DNA of 64,000 nucleotides from contig JAUMIR010000005.1 of the NCBI GenBank assembly GCA_030847615.1, positions 62,027,001-62,091,000 on the forward strand, written 5' to 3'. Positions within the stretch are counted from its first letter, which is position 1. Each line of letters starts with the position of its first letter. The position numbers and the translations under genes are program-made. The notes under the pieces are model-generated. The model saw only the letters and a program-made list of their open reading frames with translations, had not been told where the DNA came from and searched no databases. The stretch is from Gambelia wislizenii. Taxonomy: Eukaryota; Chordata; Lepidosauria; Squamata; Crotaphytidae. Below, in pieces: positions 1 through 12,408 of this stretch.

Positions 1-240
1 TTCCATCACAATGTAAAGAGAAAGTAATAAAAATGCAAACTAAATAAAACTGATCCTTTGGATTACTCAGGATACAGAGCACCTGCTGCTGATGGATTGT
101 TCTTGAAAATGATAAGAAACAGCTTTTATGAAAATAGCACTGAAACCAGGATGTAGGACTCCTCTTTCCTTCTCACAGGCCAGGTATTTTTTTGCTTGGG
201 CAGAGGGCTGACCTATGCAACTTGCCTTTCTAGCAAAACA

Positions 241-300
241 GAAAGTTGCCTCATAATGAGTTAGGCCATTGGTCCATCTAACTCCATATTGTCTGCGTCA
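241..300 (-). mobile_element. tRNA-type SINE 3' tail fragment
   Basis: TTAGGCCATTGGTCCATCTA and the neighbouring AACTCCATATTGTCT are the complement of the body end seen at 27909-27955. Only about 60 bp are recognisable. Confidence 0.5.
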
Positions 301-427
301 GCACGTAGCTGCATGCATGCACCCTTGTTTGTGCAACCACTAGGACTTACTCAGGCCAAGTGGGACCTGGTAGCTCCCACCTCAGAAGGGCAGGCAGTCT
401 TCTCCAGGCTTTAGTGTGTACTTTAAG

Positions 428-530
428 GTGCTATTTAAACATATTGTGGTGATGTGGTTCAGCACATTGGACAGCTCCTTTGAAGGCTGGATTAAAACCA
501 GGATTTACCACCCCACTGACATGGGCCCTC
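428..530 (+). repeat. Dispersed low-copy repeat (copy 1)
   Basis: GGTTCAGCACATTGGACAGC then TCCTTT and CCCCACTGACATGGG; diverged matches at 25535-25612 and, inverted, at 28706-28790. Class unknown. Confidence 0.4.
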
Positions 531-670
531 CCCCTGCCTCTTAGCTGGAACAAAAAGTCAGCCAAAAAGGAGAATTGATTCTCTTGGAAACCTCTAGAGT
601 TATGATTCTCCTTTAACATAATCCCTTGTTTTATTTTCCCAAATATCCCAACCCAGAGGGTTTTTACAAA

Positions 671-947
671 TATCTCCCTGCCTCCCTCCTCCACTCATAG
701 AATTCCAGCCCCTTCCTTTCTCTTCCCTTCCCTTTGCCCACCCCCCTCTGTCTTTCTTTTTTGTAGTGGTTTTCTTTTTAGAGGCAATGTGCCTTAGAGC
801 ATGTGCCAAGTGTCTTTCCCAGTTTTATTAAATGGAACAAAGGAAAGGGCTTTTTTTTTTTTTGGAAGGACCTCAGTGTAAAGCATCTTGAGGGATCTGT
901 GAAGTGTATCTCTCTCCCCTTATCTCCCTGCCTCCCTCCTCCACTCA
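671..947 (+). repeat. 27-bp direct repeat, 250 bp apart
   Basis: TATCTCCCTGCCTCCCTCCT followed by CCACTCA occurs at 671-697 and 921-947. The flanks are unrelated. Confidence 0.75.
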
Positions 948-1863
948 CAGAAGGACAAGGGAAAGCTGTCACTTACAAGCCAGTTAATGAGACTTATGAA
1001 AAGCCTTTAGGAGAGGTAGGTTCAAGATGCATACATTTTCCTGGCTCTGCTTTCTGCTGCAGGGACTCAAGTAGAAGAATAAGTCCTGACAGATTTCTCC
1101 ACCTCCACCCTGCTTTATTTGAGAAGATGCTCCATGAAGGTTATTCTCCAAATGGGACTACCTTTTGAGTAGCCAAGTACAGGGTTGTGCTGGAAGTCAT
1201 TATCATTATATTATTTGAGCATATATAGGCCAAGAGAGGGAAGGAGAGAGAGCTTTCAGAACTGTTACATTCTTGCAGTTGGCAAGAGGAGCTTACTTTT
1301 CCACCTGTACTGCTCACCCTTCACACAGCTCATTAGATCCAAGTGAGCAGGCAAACCCTTCTAGTTCCTTAGAGTCAGCAAAACCACCTTTTCCCCTCCT
1401 TTGTGATGGAAAAGGCTGTTTTGGCTGAGCTTCCCAAGGCAGCTGCCATGACTGCCTCATTAACTAAGGAGACAGTGTTACCTATGGTGTGGAATAACTC
1501 CCCAAGGATCAGATGACAGGAAAATTGAACTGAACTACTTCTGAAGAATTCCTTTGGTGCTTCACATACTGCCTTGAAAATCATCATGGTGGTTTCCTAG
1601 TTTACACAAGCTGTGTTAATTTGGGTCAGTCATTGTCATCAACAACAAAACAGAAGCTCAGAGGGAAAACTTACCAATTAACATTGGCAATTGGTAATGC
1701 TCACTCAAATGCTGTGAAGTAAACCAGTGAAGTCAGGCATGGTTCTCAGGACTGTAAGACACTGGACAAGGAATCACTATTTTTTTTAAAAAAAAAAACT
1801 TAATAGTGGGGAAATCTCCCTTGCCTACTAGCAATAACCAGATTCTCCTGAACTAGCAAGGTT

Positions 1864-1887
1864 GATGATGATGATGATGATGATGAT
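1864..1887 (+). repeat. GAT microsatellite
   Basis: Eight uninterrupted GAT units. Confidence 0.9.
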
Positions 1888-2563
1888 CCTAAGCCAATTC
1901 TTTCTATTTTTTGTTACAGAAAAAAAAAAGATATACAAAGCATTACTACCTTTCACTTTGCATTGCCCTAACTACATACTCTTGTGGCTCCATGAGTACA
2001 TCACGATAAATGGTGAATATATAGTGTCCAACCTATGAAAATTATAGTTGCAAAGGTCTTGATGTGATGACTCATTAATAGGTAAAGGTGTTTTTGTTTC
2101 TTTTTTAAAATTCATATCCTGCTTGACCTCAAAGGCTCAGAGTGGGTAATACATTTAATTCAAACAAAAGTGCCAGAGGAGAATCTGTAATATGGACCGA
2201 ATGTTAATGTACATTGTATTGTAAATGAAAACTTGTACAGAATTTTCTATGTCCATGTTGAATTCACACCAAGTGTGGAAAAATCAAGGTATCTGGTTTA
2301 GTCCAAACAATTCAAGGTCTCCATTAATGTAAGAAGAAGAGAATACAAAGATGCCACTAATATATGGCAGTAGGAAAGAGTAACCAAAGTAGAGAAACCA
2401 CTGGATCATAAATGTCCACACAGAGTGATCACAACCATAGAGTGATCATGTATGTGAAATGGATCTAAGGGTCTCAGTAGTCCATAAGCTAAACATGAAA
2501 CAACAGTATGACACAATGCCTAAAACAGTAATGCAATTAGTTCCACTTAATTCTACTTTGAAG

Positions 2564-2770
2564 AGCCTAAATACCCTAAAGACATGAAATCCCATCTGAT
2601 CTTGGAAGCTAAGCAGGGCCAGCCCTGGTTAGTACTTGGATGGGAGACCACCAGCAAATAGGATACATTTCAGAGGAAGGTGCTGGCAAAACCAGCTAAG
2701 AAAACCTTGTGAAATTCATGGGGTCGCCATAGGTCAACAGGTGACTTAAAGGCACATACACACACATACC
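2564..2770 (+). mobile_element. 5S rRNA-derived SINE with Bov-B type tail
   Basis: The head matches 5S rRNA: ATCTGATCTTGGAAGCTAAG, then GGTTAGTACTTGGATGGGAG and ACCACC, which are the internal RNA polymerase III promoter boxes. The tail GGGGTCGCCATAGGTCAACA with ACTTAAAGGCACA is Bov-B-like, so mobilisation by Bov-B is expected. It abuts a CR1 fragment on its right. Confidence 0.85.
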
Positions 2771-3271
2771 ACTTTGGTCAGACTCACCTGGAATACTGTG
2801 TCAAGTTCTGGGCACCACAGTTCAAGAAGGATGTTGAGAAGCTGGAAAATTCTTGGAAAAGGACAACCAAGACAGTAAAAGATCTGGAAACCAAGCCCTA
2901 TGAGGAATGGCTTAGGGAATTGATTAAGTTTAACTTGGAAAGTGAGATATGATAGCCATGTTTATTTGAAGTGCTGACATGTAGAAGATGGAGCAGGCTT
3001 GTTTTGCGGGGGGGGGGGGCTGCTCCAGAGACTATAGCAATGGATTCAGTTGCAAGAAAAAGATTCCACCTAAATATTAGGAAGAACTTCTTGAGGAAAG
3101 GATTGTTCAACAGTGGAACAGACTGCCTTGAGCGGGGTGGACTCTCCTTCTTTGGAGATCTTTAAACAGAGATTGAACGGTGATTATTCATGAGTGCTGT
3201 AGCTGTGTATTTCTGCATGCCAGGAGGCTAGACTAGATGGCCCTTGAAATCCCATTTCTATGATTCTATGT
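2771..3271 (+). mobile_element. CR1 LINE 3' fragment
   Basis: Starts at a GGTCAGACTCACCTGGAATA segment and runs through the ORF2 C-terminus to TTTCTATGATTCTATG near 3270. It contains a G-run (3009-3018) and frameshifts. Confidence 0.88.
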
Positions 3272-3718
3272 TCCAGAGACCACCCCCCAGTGCAGATGTT
3301 ACTATGCCCAGTGCAACACATGTATCCCAATAAGAGAAGGAGGCAAAAGTCAATGACTCTCTATCAATACATCTGAACAAGTGGACTTTAATTGATGAAA
3401 AACTCATGTAAAAATAAATCAGTCCTCAAAATACCACAAGATTCATCCCCTCACATTTCTTTCCCCATTTTTTTTCTGCTAGAGAAGAGTGGCCGGCAGG
3501 AGTGAAAAGAATTCTGCAAAGTGCAAAAATCTGAAAGTTGGAATTTATATATAGCCTAGTTAGAATGAGGTATATGACAAAATCCTCTCAAAATCCAACT
3601 GAACACTTGGAACAAATTTAAAAACAAAAACAACAAAAACCCCAAAGGTGGCTTCTCCTAAGCTTCCAAAGGCCACCTTGGAGAGAAAGGCATTAGACTT
3701 GAAATATATCCAAAATGG

Positions 3719-3913
3719 CCTAAATACCCTAAAGGCACCAGATCCCATCTGATTTTGGAAGCTAAGCAGGATAATAGTACTTGGATGGAAGACCGCCGAC
3801 AAAGACCAGATGCTATAGGTTATATTTCAGAGAAAAGAACTGGCGAAACCAACTCTGAGTGTTCCTTGTCTAAGAAAACCCTATGAAATATTCACACATG
3901 TGCACATACACAC
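3719..3913 (+). mobile_element. 5S rRNA-derived SINE with 13-bp TSD
   Basis: Perfect duplication ATATCCAAAATGG at 3706-3718 and 3914-3926. Head CATCTGATTTTGGAAGCTAA and AGTACTTGGATGGAAGACCG match the 5S rRNA promoter region, with about 16 bp missing between AGCAGG and AGTACTTGG. The Bov-B-like tail is degraded to CACATGTGCACATACACAC. Confidence 0.88.
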
Positions 3914-3926
3914 ATATCCAAAATGG

Positions 3927-6714
3927 TCTTAATTTTATCATTGCTTAATTTTCCGTCACAGCAGTTCCATCATATGTGGAGAGGGCAACAATAATTCCTT
4001 TCTGCATTACCTTCCTGCCTAAGTGTGGCACAATGATAGTACTTGCGGAAAAGACAGGAATAACAGGAAGGGAAGTTACAAATGCTACGCTGGAACCAAG
4101 GACGAACTAGAGCAAATCTTCTCCTTCACATCTGTAATGGTGCATTAATGATCTTTAGGGCCAAATTCTCACACGTTTTTCCACCTTGTTTCATATCATG
4201 GTAAGAACAAGTGTAAGATAAACAAAGCCCAGCTTTTTAGAATTAGACTGGGACAGTGGAGGTCTATGATGTCGTCAGTCAGAAGATTATCTCTTCCTTT
4301 TTGGTGAAGGTTTCGTGTTTTTTAGAGAGCCTGTGGTGTGGCTGTCACTCTCTGCCACACTCAGAGGCTTTTTTTTTTTATTGTCCCTGTCAGTTAGCAG
4401 CCCAAGGTTACTGCCAGCTCTCTGTCAGTGCTTTGATTTTTGTCAGCTATGGCCAGGTCCTTTTAGTTATCTGCTATCTTTTCAGCTTTGTTCAGTCTGA
4501 GCTCTACTTGTCTACTAATTAGCTCTTTGGAGATTTCCCTTTTAAAACTCACTATCACAGAGGACAGGAACCGTTCAAAAGTTTTGTGCTTCATAGAAAT
4601 TCCATATTCATCCACATCCCATGTAGCCATCATTTTAAAATTAAAAGTGGCAGCTCAGGCCAATTTAAGGTATATAAGCCACAAAAACCATGTGTGTGCG
4701 TGTGCGTGCATGTGTTAAAGATATCTTGAAGGTTCTTGATCAGGTATGGAGATGAATATTAGAAGCTGCAAAAAAAAAAAGGCTCTCATCCCAATGTTGT
4801 GCAAATTAAAAAGGAAACATTGTTCTTTATAACTTATTCACTTTTTTTTAATCTTCTGGTGTGCAAATATTGTGCTAGCTGAATAGAAAAGTAGCACAAG
4901 TTTAGGGTACAAAAAAACCACACTGTAACAACATCAAGAGTGGTCTTACATCTAAGGAGGGCCCTGAGGATGTCTTTGTTGTCAACTTCAGAAGAAAAGA
5001 GAGGAACAGAAGAGGAAACTGGCAGAAGGAATAGATGCCAAAGAGAACTCAAAGGATTAGGTCCGGGTGAGGTGATCGGTATTCGAAAACAGTCTGCCTT
5101 CTGGCTCTGATCTAAGGGAATAGGCTGGCAGCCAAGCCAGAGGGCATAACAGCGCAAACACACCTTCAGCACACTGCTGGAGGCTTGCCTCAGTGCCTTG
5201 GAAATAGTGCTACCAATTAGAAATCAAGGTGCACAGCAGCAATAGGCAAAAAAGGCTCGATTTATCAATAAAAGCCAGCTTTTTACATAACACTCTGACT
5301 ATTTTTATCTTCCCAACTGCCACCAGAACAATGATTACCTTTTCTTTTTCTTTTTACTTTTTTTGCCACTAAGTACCTGCCATCCTCCCCACTCCACCCC
5401 CGTGGTTAATTCACCGATGCTGCAAAGTTGTGGCTACATTGCACTTACATAGTGTTAATGCCTGCGAGATGAAAGTAAAAAACCTTTGAATATATTAATG
5501 TTGTAACGCAGATGTCTTACTTTTCAGACTCTTTTTTTAGAAATATAGCTTGGTTAATAATGATGCAGATTGTGCTAGATGGATGAGCAGATGAAACAGG
5601 GGAATACAGATTAAATTTAAGGGGAAAAAAAGAAGAAATGCCTTCAAAGCTCAAGTTGGCTTCATAATTTAACTTCCATACTTGTCAGAAGAGCAAGTTG
5701 TTAGGTGTAACCATAGATCATCACACATTGTTCTAAAGCATCTGTGCGTAAATGAATAACTTTAATCTAAACAACACTGCCACAGTGGTTCAGAGAACCT
5801 GAGTAAAATATAATTAAAGAAATAGAAAGAAATGGCTGGCAGCTCAACTCCACAATCATTAATAATTAGATATAAGGTTATAACAAGGAAAGATCTTGTA
5901 GAATCAGCCATCTTCCATTGGAGCTTCTTTGGGCCACATGTTACAGGCAGCCTTGTCCTCAGGTACAAATGTATTTCTTGGATGACCTGGCTAGAAGAAA
6001 CCCTGCATGTAGTGAATAAATTGGGTATCTTATGAACTATATTGCCAAAGGAATCTTGGAACAGAAAATAGTTATGGTACTTCAGACACCCATGTGTGAA
6101 AATAATCAGTGCACAATTTCTAATGCAAATTCACATGCAGATTCAATGGTGAGTAACCATTCAAGTTAAGCAGCAGAGGTGGATAATGATCCTGTTCCTG
6201 ATTTACACAGGTTCCCTTTGTTATCTCACGTTATAGAAAGCAGGGTCTGTGGGAAGCTGGGATATGTGCCCAGGCATGTCCTAACCATGAGGGAGGGTGG
6301 GAACTCCAATTTGAGCAAGATGTCAGGGGCTGCATTCCTGAACTGGGCAGAGGGAGGAGCCCAGAGTGGAGCCAAAGGAAAGTGGACAAGTCCTGATGTA
6401 ATTTTTTTTTACCAAATTCCACGCTACAAAGTATTTTTTCATGATTCTTCATGAGAGGGAAAAACTTGACCGTCTGTTGAAAATATCTAATAAGTACTTA
6501 GAAACCAGAAAGCTATTGTATAGGATTCCTAAAAATCTTGATACACATTACAGTACCTGTTTCTCCATTTCCATATCTCCCAGAATCTGTTTATCCATTT
6601 TCCTCTAGTTACCAAAAACATTCATTGTCTCCCTTTTCAAAGAATATGCAATTAGAGTGGTGTCTCAAGCATCGCCAGAAAAAAAGGCAAAGTATCAGGA
6701 ATAGAAGACCAAAG
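3927..6714. other. No gene seen
   Basis: Unique AT-rich DNA. The longest frame (5172-4834, minus, 112 codons) has no recognisable domain. A short TG-rich run lies at 4690-4715. Confidence 0.5.
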
Positions 6715-6882
6715 GAGGACCGAGGGGTAGGGCCAAATGGATTGAAATTACAAGAAAGATTTCAACTAAACATTAAAAGCTGTTCAACAGTGGAATGGGC
6801 TACCTGGGAAAGTAGTGGACTTGCCTTTGTTACAGCTTAATAAACAGGCTGGGTAGCCATCTGTCAGGGATGCTTTTACCCC
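6715..6882 (+). mobile_element. CR1 LINE fragment, diverged
   Basis: AATGGATTGAAATTACAAGA, GTGGAATGGGCTACCTGGGA and GTAGCCATCTGTCAGGGATG match the CR1 ORF2 end and 3' UTR. The final repeat is lost. Confidence 0.75.
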
Positions 6883-7202
6883 TCCTTCAAGTTCATTAAA
6901 ATAGTTATAAGTGCACCTTTTTAAAAATTCTGAACACCATAGAATTAAGTTCATTGGGGACAACTTGAGCTCATTCTTCAATATCCAGGATGAAGGCTTT
7001 GTCATAGTAATAGAATCTGAGTTGTCTGATTTCAATAAATGTTTAGGATCAATAACCATAGCATCCTAGGAAACATCTTCCTTAAAATGTTGTAAGTACA
7101 TGCAACATCATGTGTTTGCTTAGCTTGCAGCTTCATGAATCACTCATGGATGCTAAAGAAAGATGAGCTATTGGACTTCAGCTGGCAAGCTTCAACCAGG
7201 GT

Positions 7203-7390
7203 TACATAGTAACATTTGAAGCTGCCTTATACCGAGCCAGACCATTAATTCACCTTGATCACTCTTATCCACTCTGATGGACAGAAGCTTTCCAGGGCTT
7301 CAGGCAGGATTTTTCCCTTGTTCTGTCTGAAGATCCCTGGTATTCCCTGATGGTCTCCCATCCAACTTGACTCTGCTTAACTTCTGAAAA
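7203..7390 (-). mobile_element. Chimeric SINE: 5S-type head on a tRNA-type SINE body
   Basis: Read on the minus strand, the first part GAAGTTAAGCAGAGTC and GTTGGATGGGAGACCATC is 5S-rRNA-like. The body that follows (ATCCTGCCTGAAGCCCTGGA through TCTGGCTCGGTATAAGGCAG) is the one that in the copy at 27631 follows a tRNA-like head. The joined structure suggests a head swap between SINE families. Confidence 0.55.
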
Positions 7391-7821
7391 TAGTGTAGAT
7401 GGAATTGGAATGTTTAGGGCGGTAAGGTGCCATGAACCTGACTCATCAAAGGGGCTTTGACCAAAAAACTTTAGTATATGCTCCAGCTTCCCACAGCATT
7501 TCTTAAATGGCCATCACAGAATGTTTGCTCTAGATTATGCCTATAGTACTTCTCCTTGCAGTGGGCCTGCCACATGTTGACAAATCAAACAGATGAAAGA
7601 GACTGGCAGTAAATCAACACAGACTACAATGACTTGAGAAAAGGATAAGTCAGTCAATCAGAACATGAAACACACTATTCCCATCCATCCCTCACTAACC
7701 ATGTAATAATGGATACCTGAAGCAATAAAAAACAGCAAGAGATCTTATGAAGCCTGACAGGCAGATCTCTTATGAGGTGTAAGAAAAAGAGGGGAAAAGA
7801 GATCTTGAACAATGAGCAGTT

Positions 7822-8045
7822 GCTGGGTGCCTTTAAATCATTTCCGATTTATGGCAACCCTATCATTAGGGTTTTCTTGGCAAGATTTGTTCCAAGGGGG
7901 GTAGGGGTTGTCTTTGCCTTCCTCTGAGGCTGAGAGAGTGTGACTTTCCCAAGGTTACCTCGTGGGTTTCCATGGCTGAGCAGGGATTCAAACCCTGGTC
8001 TCCAGAGTCTTAGTCCAACACCTAAGCCACTACACCACAATGGCT
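7822..8045 (-). mobile_element. Sauria-type SINE
   Basis: The complement runs from a tRNA-like head (GTGTAGTGGCTTAGGTGTTG, then GGTTTGAATCCCTGCTCAGC as B box) through CTCTCTCAGCCTCAGAGGAA and GCCAAGAAAACCCTAATGAT to a Bov-B-like tail ending near 7822. Confidence 0.88.
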
Positions 8046-8929
8046 ATTGTTGCTTTTATTTGCCTTTGCAAGGGGTGAGGGCTGAGGAGATATATTCTAA
8101 TTGTGTTTGGAAGGACATGGGAGAGATCAGGCCAAACAGCTCCAGGAGAAAGAGGAGCACTTGTGAAGTAGTTTTATCACAGGCTGAAAAGCTTCCTTCC
8201 ACATATTCATCACTCCTGTACCTTGACAGTGAAGAAGATTCTCCTTATTCTTGGTTCTTCTCTTTATTGTCTCATGAATCTCCATCACAGCATTCTTTTC
8301 TCCCTTTCCCCTCTCTTAGCATTTGTCCTGCCACAGCTCTGTCTTGCAAACTTGACCCATGACATTTTGCTGTATGAGGTAGAACAAATAACACCTCTCC
8401 TTTCCAGTCAAGGTACATAGTACCAGCCAAGTTATTTTGGCACCTGTGACATACCATTTCACAAGCACCACCACACCTGCCCCACTATTGCCTGTGACTG
8501 TAGATCATTTACCAAAAATAATTTGAAATTAAAATTAAAGTTATTCTTGTTCAAATTAAAAAATGGATTAATGTGCTATATTAAGTTTTCCAAGTTCACT
8601 CAGACTCCCAAATGACAAGAAATTGCAGCTGATAAGGGTCAACTTCAGATGTGTTATTCAGGGAAAATCAGATGCATGATATAGACAATATGTATTTAAT
8701 AGGATGTGGTATCCTAAACTGTGATTAGTTACAGATTTAACATTGAACCTTGGTGGCTTTCAGTGGCAGAGCCTTCAACCAAAGTCCCAGATGTGTCTGT
8801 TCATGAGAACAGACATATGGAGTCTATGCAATAAAAGATAATCATGCAACTGAAGCTACCACAATATAAAGTATCCACTTGGAATTGTATACCATTGGGA
8901 GGGATGTTGAAGGATATCTAGTACAGTGC
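8046..8929. other. No gene seen
   Basis: Unique DNA. A 140-codon plus frame ending at 8362 overlaps the inverted Sauria SINE and is therefore partly SINE-derived. Confidence 0.45.
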
Positions 8930-9985
8930 TTTTCAGGCTATCTTATGGGGGTGGGGGACCAGCATTTATTTTTTTTCAGTGTGCCAGGGACTGGCACCAT
9001 ATTTTTTCCCCTTGACAGCCACACTCCCCCTTTCCCCATCCCTGATCACTCAGGGGGAGGAGGGTGGCTGTGGGTGGCTTGCCTTGTTAGCAAGCCCCAC
9101 CTCCTACACTTGTCTGGCCAATCAGGGTGCACTTCCTTTCATTTGGGCAAGCGGATCAGATCAACTCGCTTGTCCTAATGAGCAGGAATGCACCCCATGT
9201 TGTTGTTGTTTTTTTAAAAAATGAGAAAGCCACAAAGGCTTTTCTGATGAGTTTTTTGGTCTTTTTTTGCCCCCACTCCTTCACAACATGGCGAAATCAC
9301 ATGGGATGCCATTAGTACAGGTAAGATTCTCCTCACATTCTGTGAGGAGTTTTTTAACTGTTTGGACAATCCCCTAGATGATGAAAATACTTGTTATAGG
9401 ATTCAAGGAGAACATTTTTTATCCCAACAAGATCCTGCAGTGATTTGCCTTATTCAGAAAGAGGGGGCAAAAACTCCAAAAACTACACAGGCTTTTCCTG
9501 AAGGTTTTTTTAAAATGCACATTACTGCTCATTTGGACAATCCATTTGGAACGCTGCATTTTTTCAGAGCAGAGCGGAAGTGGACAGTAGATTGGTTGGA
9601 CATGTGCTGGGGGCAGGCTTGCCAGCAAGGAAGCAGCCAGAAGTACCATTTTGGATTTTTGTGTTGGCGATCGTGCACTTTTTTGCTGCTCTGAGGTGAT
9701 CAAATACTTTCTTTTAGGCAGAAGGTCACACTAGTGCACCTTTGCTTTAAAGTTTAAAAAAATACTGTGTAGCAGCCGCAACATGTAGAAAAAAATAACA
9801 CGCTAATTTACTCAGCCACCATCTTGATTTGCAGCCGTGTGCACTTCAAATGTGGAGAGCTTTGCATACTATCAATTTTGCCAAAAGACCATGGAGACAA
9901 ATGAACACTGCTGCAAATTTGCAATAATGCTCAGGAATCAGCATTATATCTGCTTGTCTGGACAAGCCCCTTGTTATTCCTCTAT
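8930..9985. other. GC-richer stretch, probably old DNA transposon material
   Basis: Base composition and CpG differ from the AT-rich flanks. A hAT-like start CAGTGCTTTTCAGGCTA lies near 8924. The motif YTGGACAAKCC occurs three times (9363, 9534, 9959). ATG at 9288 in a good context is followed by 11 open codons and a CAG|GTAAGA donor (9318-9326), then by a hairpin CTCCTCACA-TTC-TGTGAGGAG and a T-run (9329-9355). A 110-codon plus frame (9362-9694) is unrecognised. Confidence 0.35.
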
Positions 9986-10590
9986 GGTACTATCTACACG
10001 ATTTAAATAATACGTACGGCATGCGCAAGTTCGCACTTCGGTACAAACGGCCGTTCGGATGCACACGAATGCAAAAGAGGGGGGGCCTGGTTTTCCACCC
10101 TGAAATACGCACACACGGCATTCGGGAGGGAAAGCGGATCACGAAGATAAATCCGTACGCCGTTCGGATGGCTGACGGGTCTGTACGGTCCATTCACACA
10201 CATATGAACAGGCAGGGTAATCTGATTGGCTGGCCGAGTAGAGGGGGCGGGGCTAGCACGGAGGGGAATTGGGAGCGGCTGCCATGTTGGTTTCCCAGCT
10301 AGTGAGCATCCGGTAAGTCCGTGAATTTATATGTTTATTTATTTTTATTTTATATTGTAAATACGGAAAACCGACTGTCCGCAAACCAGGAACCTTTTTA
10401 AAAAAAAAAGCAGCGGGAGATTTAAAACTGCCACTTGGCTTGCTCGCTCCAGCCAGCTTTGGAAAGAGGGAGTCATACGGAGCTTAGGGAGCTTAAAAAT
10501 CCTATAGCCGGTTCGTATGCATACAAACAACAGGCTGTTCGTATTTTTTGCCCCCCATACGGATTTTTTTATGATCGTATAGCCGCACCC
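9986..10590 (+). promoter_or_regulatory. CpG-rich promoter-like block, probably within a DNA transposon
   Basis: This 605-bp block has far more CpG than its surroundings. From 10225 on it shows an inverted CCAAT box (ATTGG), a GC box (GGGGGCGGGG, about 10244), a GCCATGTTG YY1-like start with ATG at 10284, nine open codons, then a strong splice donor CG|GTAAGT (GT at 10313). This is the layout of a housekeeping-type first exon. But the block also has equal-length inverted ends (GG-N6-CTAYACGAT over 17 bp) and a TAT on both sides (9983-9985, 10591-10593), as a Harbinger-like element would. Both can be true if the element derives from a transposon's promoter end. Confidence 0.5.
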
Positions 10591-12408
10591 TATATATCTT
10601 TCAGAAACAGGTTTCACTACAGATAAAAATCCTGCACAAAATTCTTGTTTTTAATTAAAAAACTAAAAACACCTGATACTACTCTGGCATAAGACTGTAG
10701 TATTTGTCATAGTACCAATACTTGTAGAATTCCTGTAGCAATTGTAGTGCTAAAATGTTTTCCTGACCTAACACACCAAACTATTTCTTGAAAGTCATTG
10801 TACCACTGGAGAAACTGGCCAGCCAAACTAACTCTAAAAAAGGTGGTGGTGGTGGTGAGGATATCCAGGCAGTACTTTTTAAACTGCTGGAGGTCTCTTG
10901 TCAAATGTTTAAGTCCAATAAATAAACAATCTCTTAGTCTTTCTACCTGAAAATCAGCACATACCATCCTCTGATCCCTCTCTACTACTGCAGAGTTTCA
11001 GGTCAATCTGTTTAGCTGGTTTCCAGTGCTAAACTGTAGATTCTAGTCCCCCCACCAATTTTTTGGTTTCAGTGGAGGAATGCAACTTATCTGACTACAG
11101 TCTTAATACAGAGCTACTTCAGTGGCCTTATAATAAACCATTCGTTCCTTCTTCTCACATGAAAGTAAAGCCAAAATAACAAAAAAATGAAATAACAGCT
11201 TGCTTTTTAACATGTTCTGTGAGTTACTTTGCACCTCGGTAGAAAGATGGATAGTTTAAAAATAAATAAATAACATAAACCAATATTTATGTATATAGCT
11301 GTATAGCCAACAGGTTATGCTCCAAGCAGATTTGGCTTAACTTTTAACTCCTGTCAAAAAACAAAACAAAACAAAACAAAAACCAGATTTTTCTACAGAT
11401 ATTTTAAGTAAAAATTCTGATCAAGACCAAACTACCAAAGTCATTTTTGATAAGGCTCAGAGGCCATCCTGTACAAACCTCCTTGTGAGCAAGTCCCCTG
11501 AATACAGCAAGACTTACTTCTGAGTAAACCTATACAGGATTGAACTTCATGTATCTCAAAACAGATGAAAATGGCCCAGCACATGAGCCATATCAACATT
11601 TTCTTTTTTAGAACCTAATGAGTTGTGGCCTGCTGATGTTTAGTTCCAGGTAACTTTTGAAACATAGTTTTATTCTAAAGAATAGACTAAAGTATGAGTG
11701 AGGTGAAAAATATAATTAATAACCAAGCAGGAAATGTAAAAATGCAACTTCTCTGTGCCTTAAAAGCAATGAGCAGCCTACCTGGTCCCTTTTGGGCTAA
11801 GCTGTTTGATCAGCTTCCTTCAGTCTCTGTGGATGTCCTTATACTAGTCTAATTGAAGGACCCCTGTTCTCTTTTTATTTTTGCTCTATGAAAAATGCAT
11901 TGGAGATGTCTTATAATGAACTTTGATATGGTGAAATGATAATAATGTCCTAATTATATATAAAAATGTAATTACACTTGCTACTATTATAGAAAAACTC
12001 CCTTTATAATGAAGTGTTATGTTGGAAAAAAGATTTCATTATAGGTGGATTCCTTTACTTGTTAATTTGGCCTGTGATTCATCACTTTAATATTAAAAAA
12101 AATCCTTTCCAAGTTACTTTTGATGTTTCTCATTTATGGTTCATTCCATGGCTCTTGCACCTTAAGATGCCAAAATGGCAAACTTTTGAAAGATATACTT
12201 AAAATACATCTACTCTTTCTTTTGAAAGAGGAGGTGGGAAAGGCTCTAATTCCTTTAGTAAAAGCATTCTCTGCTGGAAACAAGGACCTGTACAGAGTCA
12301 AGACAATGGTTTTATTGACCAGTCACCTTCATGCTTTAAAACATTTCTGCAAGAGCCTCATTGAATACTTGGGATGATTGAACAGTAAAACACATGGGAA
12401 GAAAAATA
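10591..12408. other. No gene seen
   Basis: AT-rich unique DNA after the CpG-rich block. TTACTTCTGAGTAAACCTAT near 11515 resembles a fragment of a common short DNA repeat. I see no exon. Confidence 0.5.
11357..11382 (+). repeat. CAAAA repeat
   Basis: About five CAAAA units. Confidence 0.85.

Larger units (their letters stand above)
1..2563. other. No gene seen
   Basis: AT-rich unique-looking DNA with the small repeats listed separately (241, 428, 671, 1864). Open frames are short and overlap on both strands. Confidence 0.5.

Noticed and set aside
2564..2660. 5S rRNA gene
   Set aside because: Only the internal promoter region is 5S-like; it is diverged and joined to a SINE tail.
9329..9355. 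Bacterial-type intrinsic terminator
   Set aside because: The window is vertebrate nuclear DNA; the hairpin plus T-run has no such role here.
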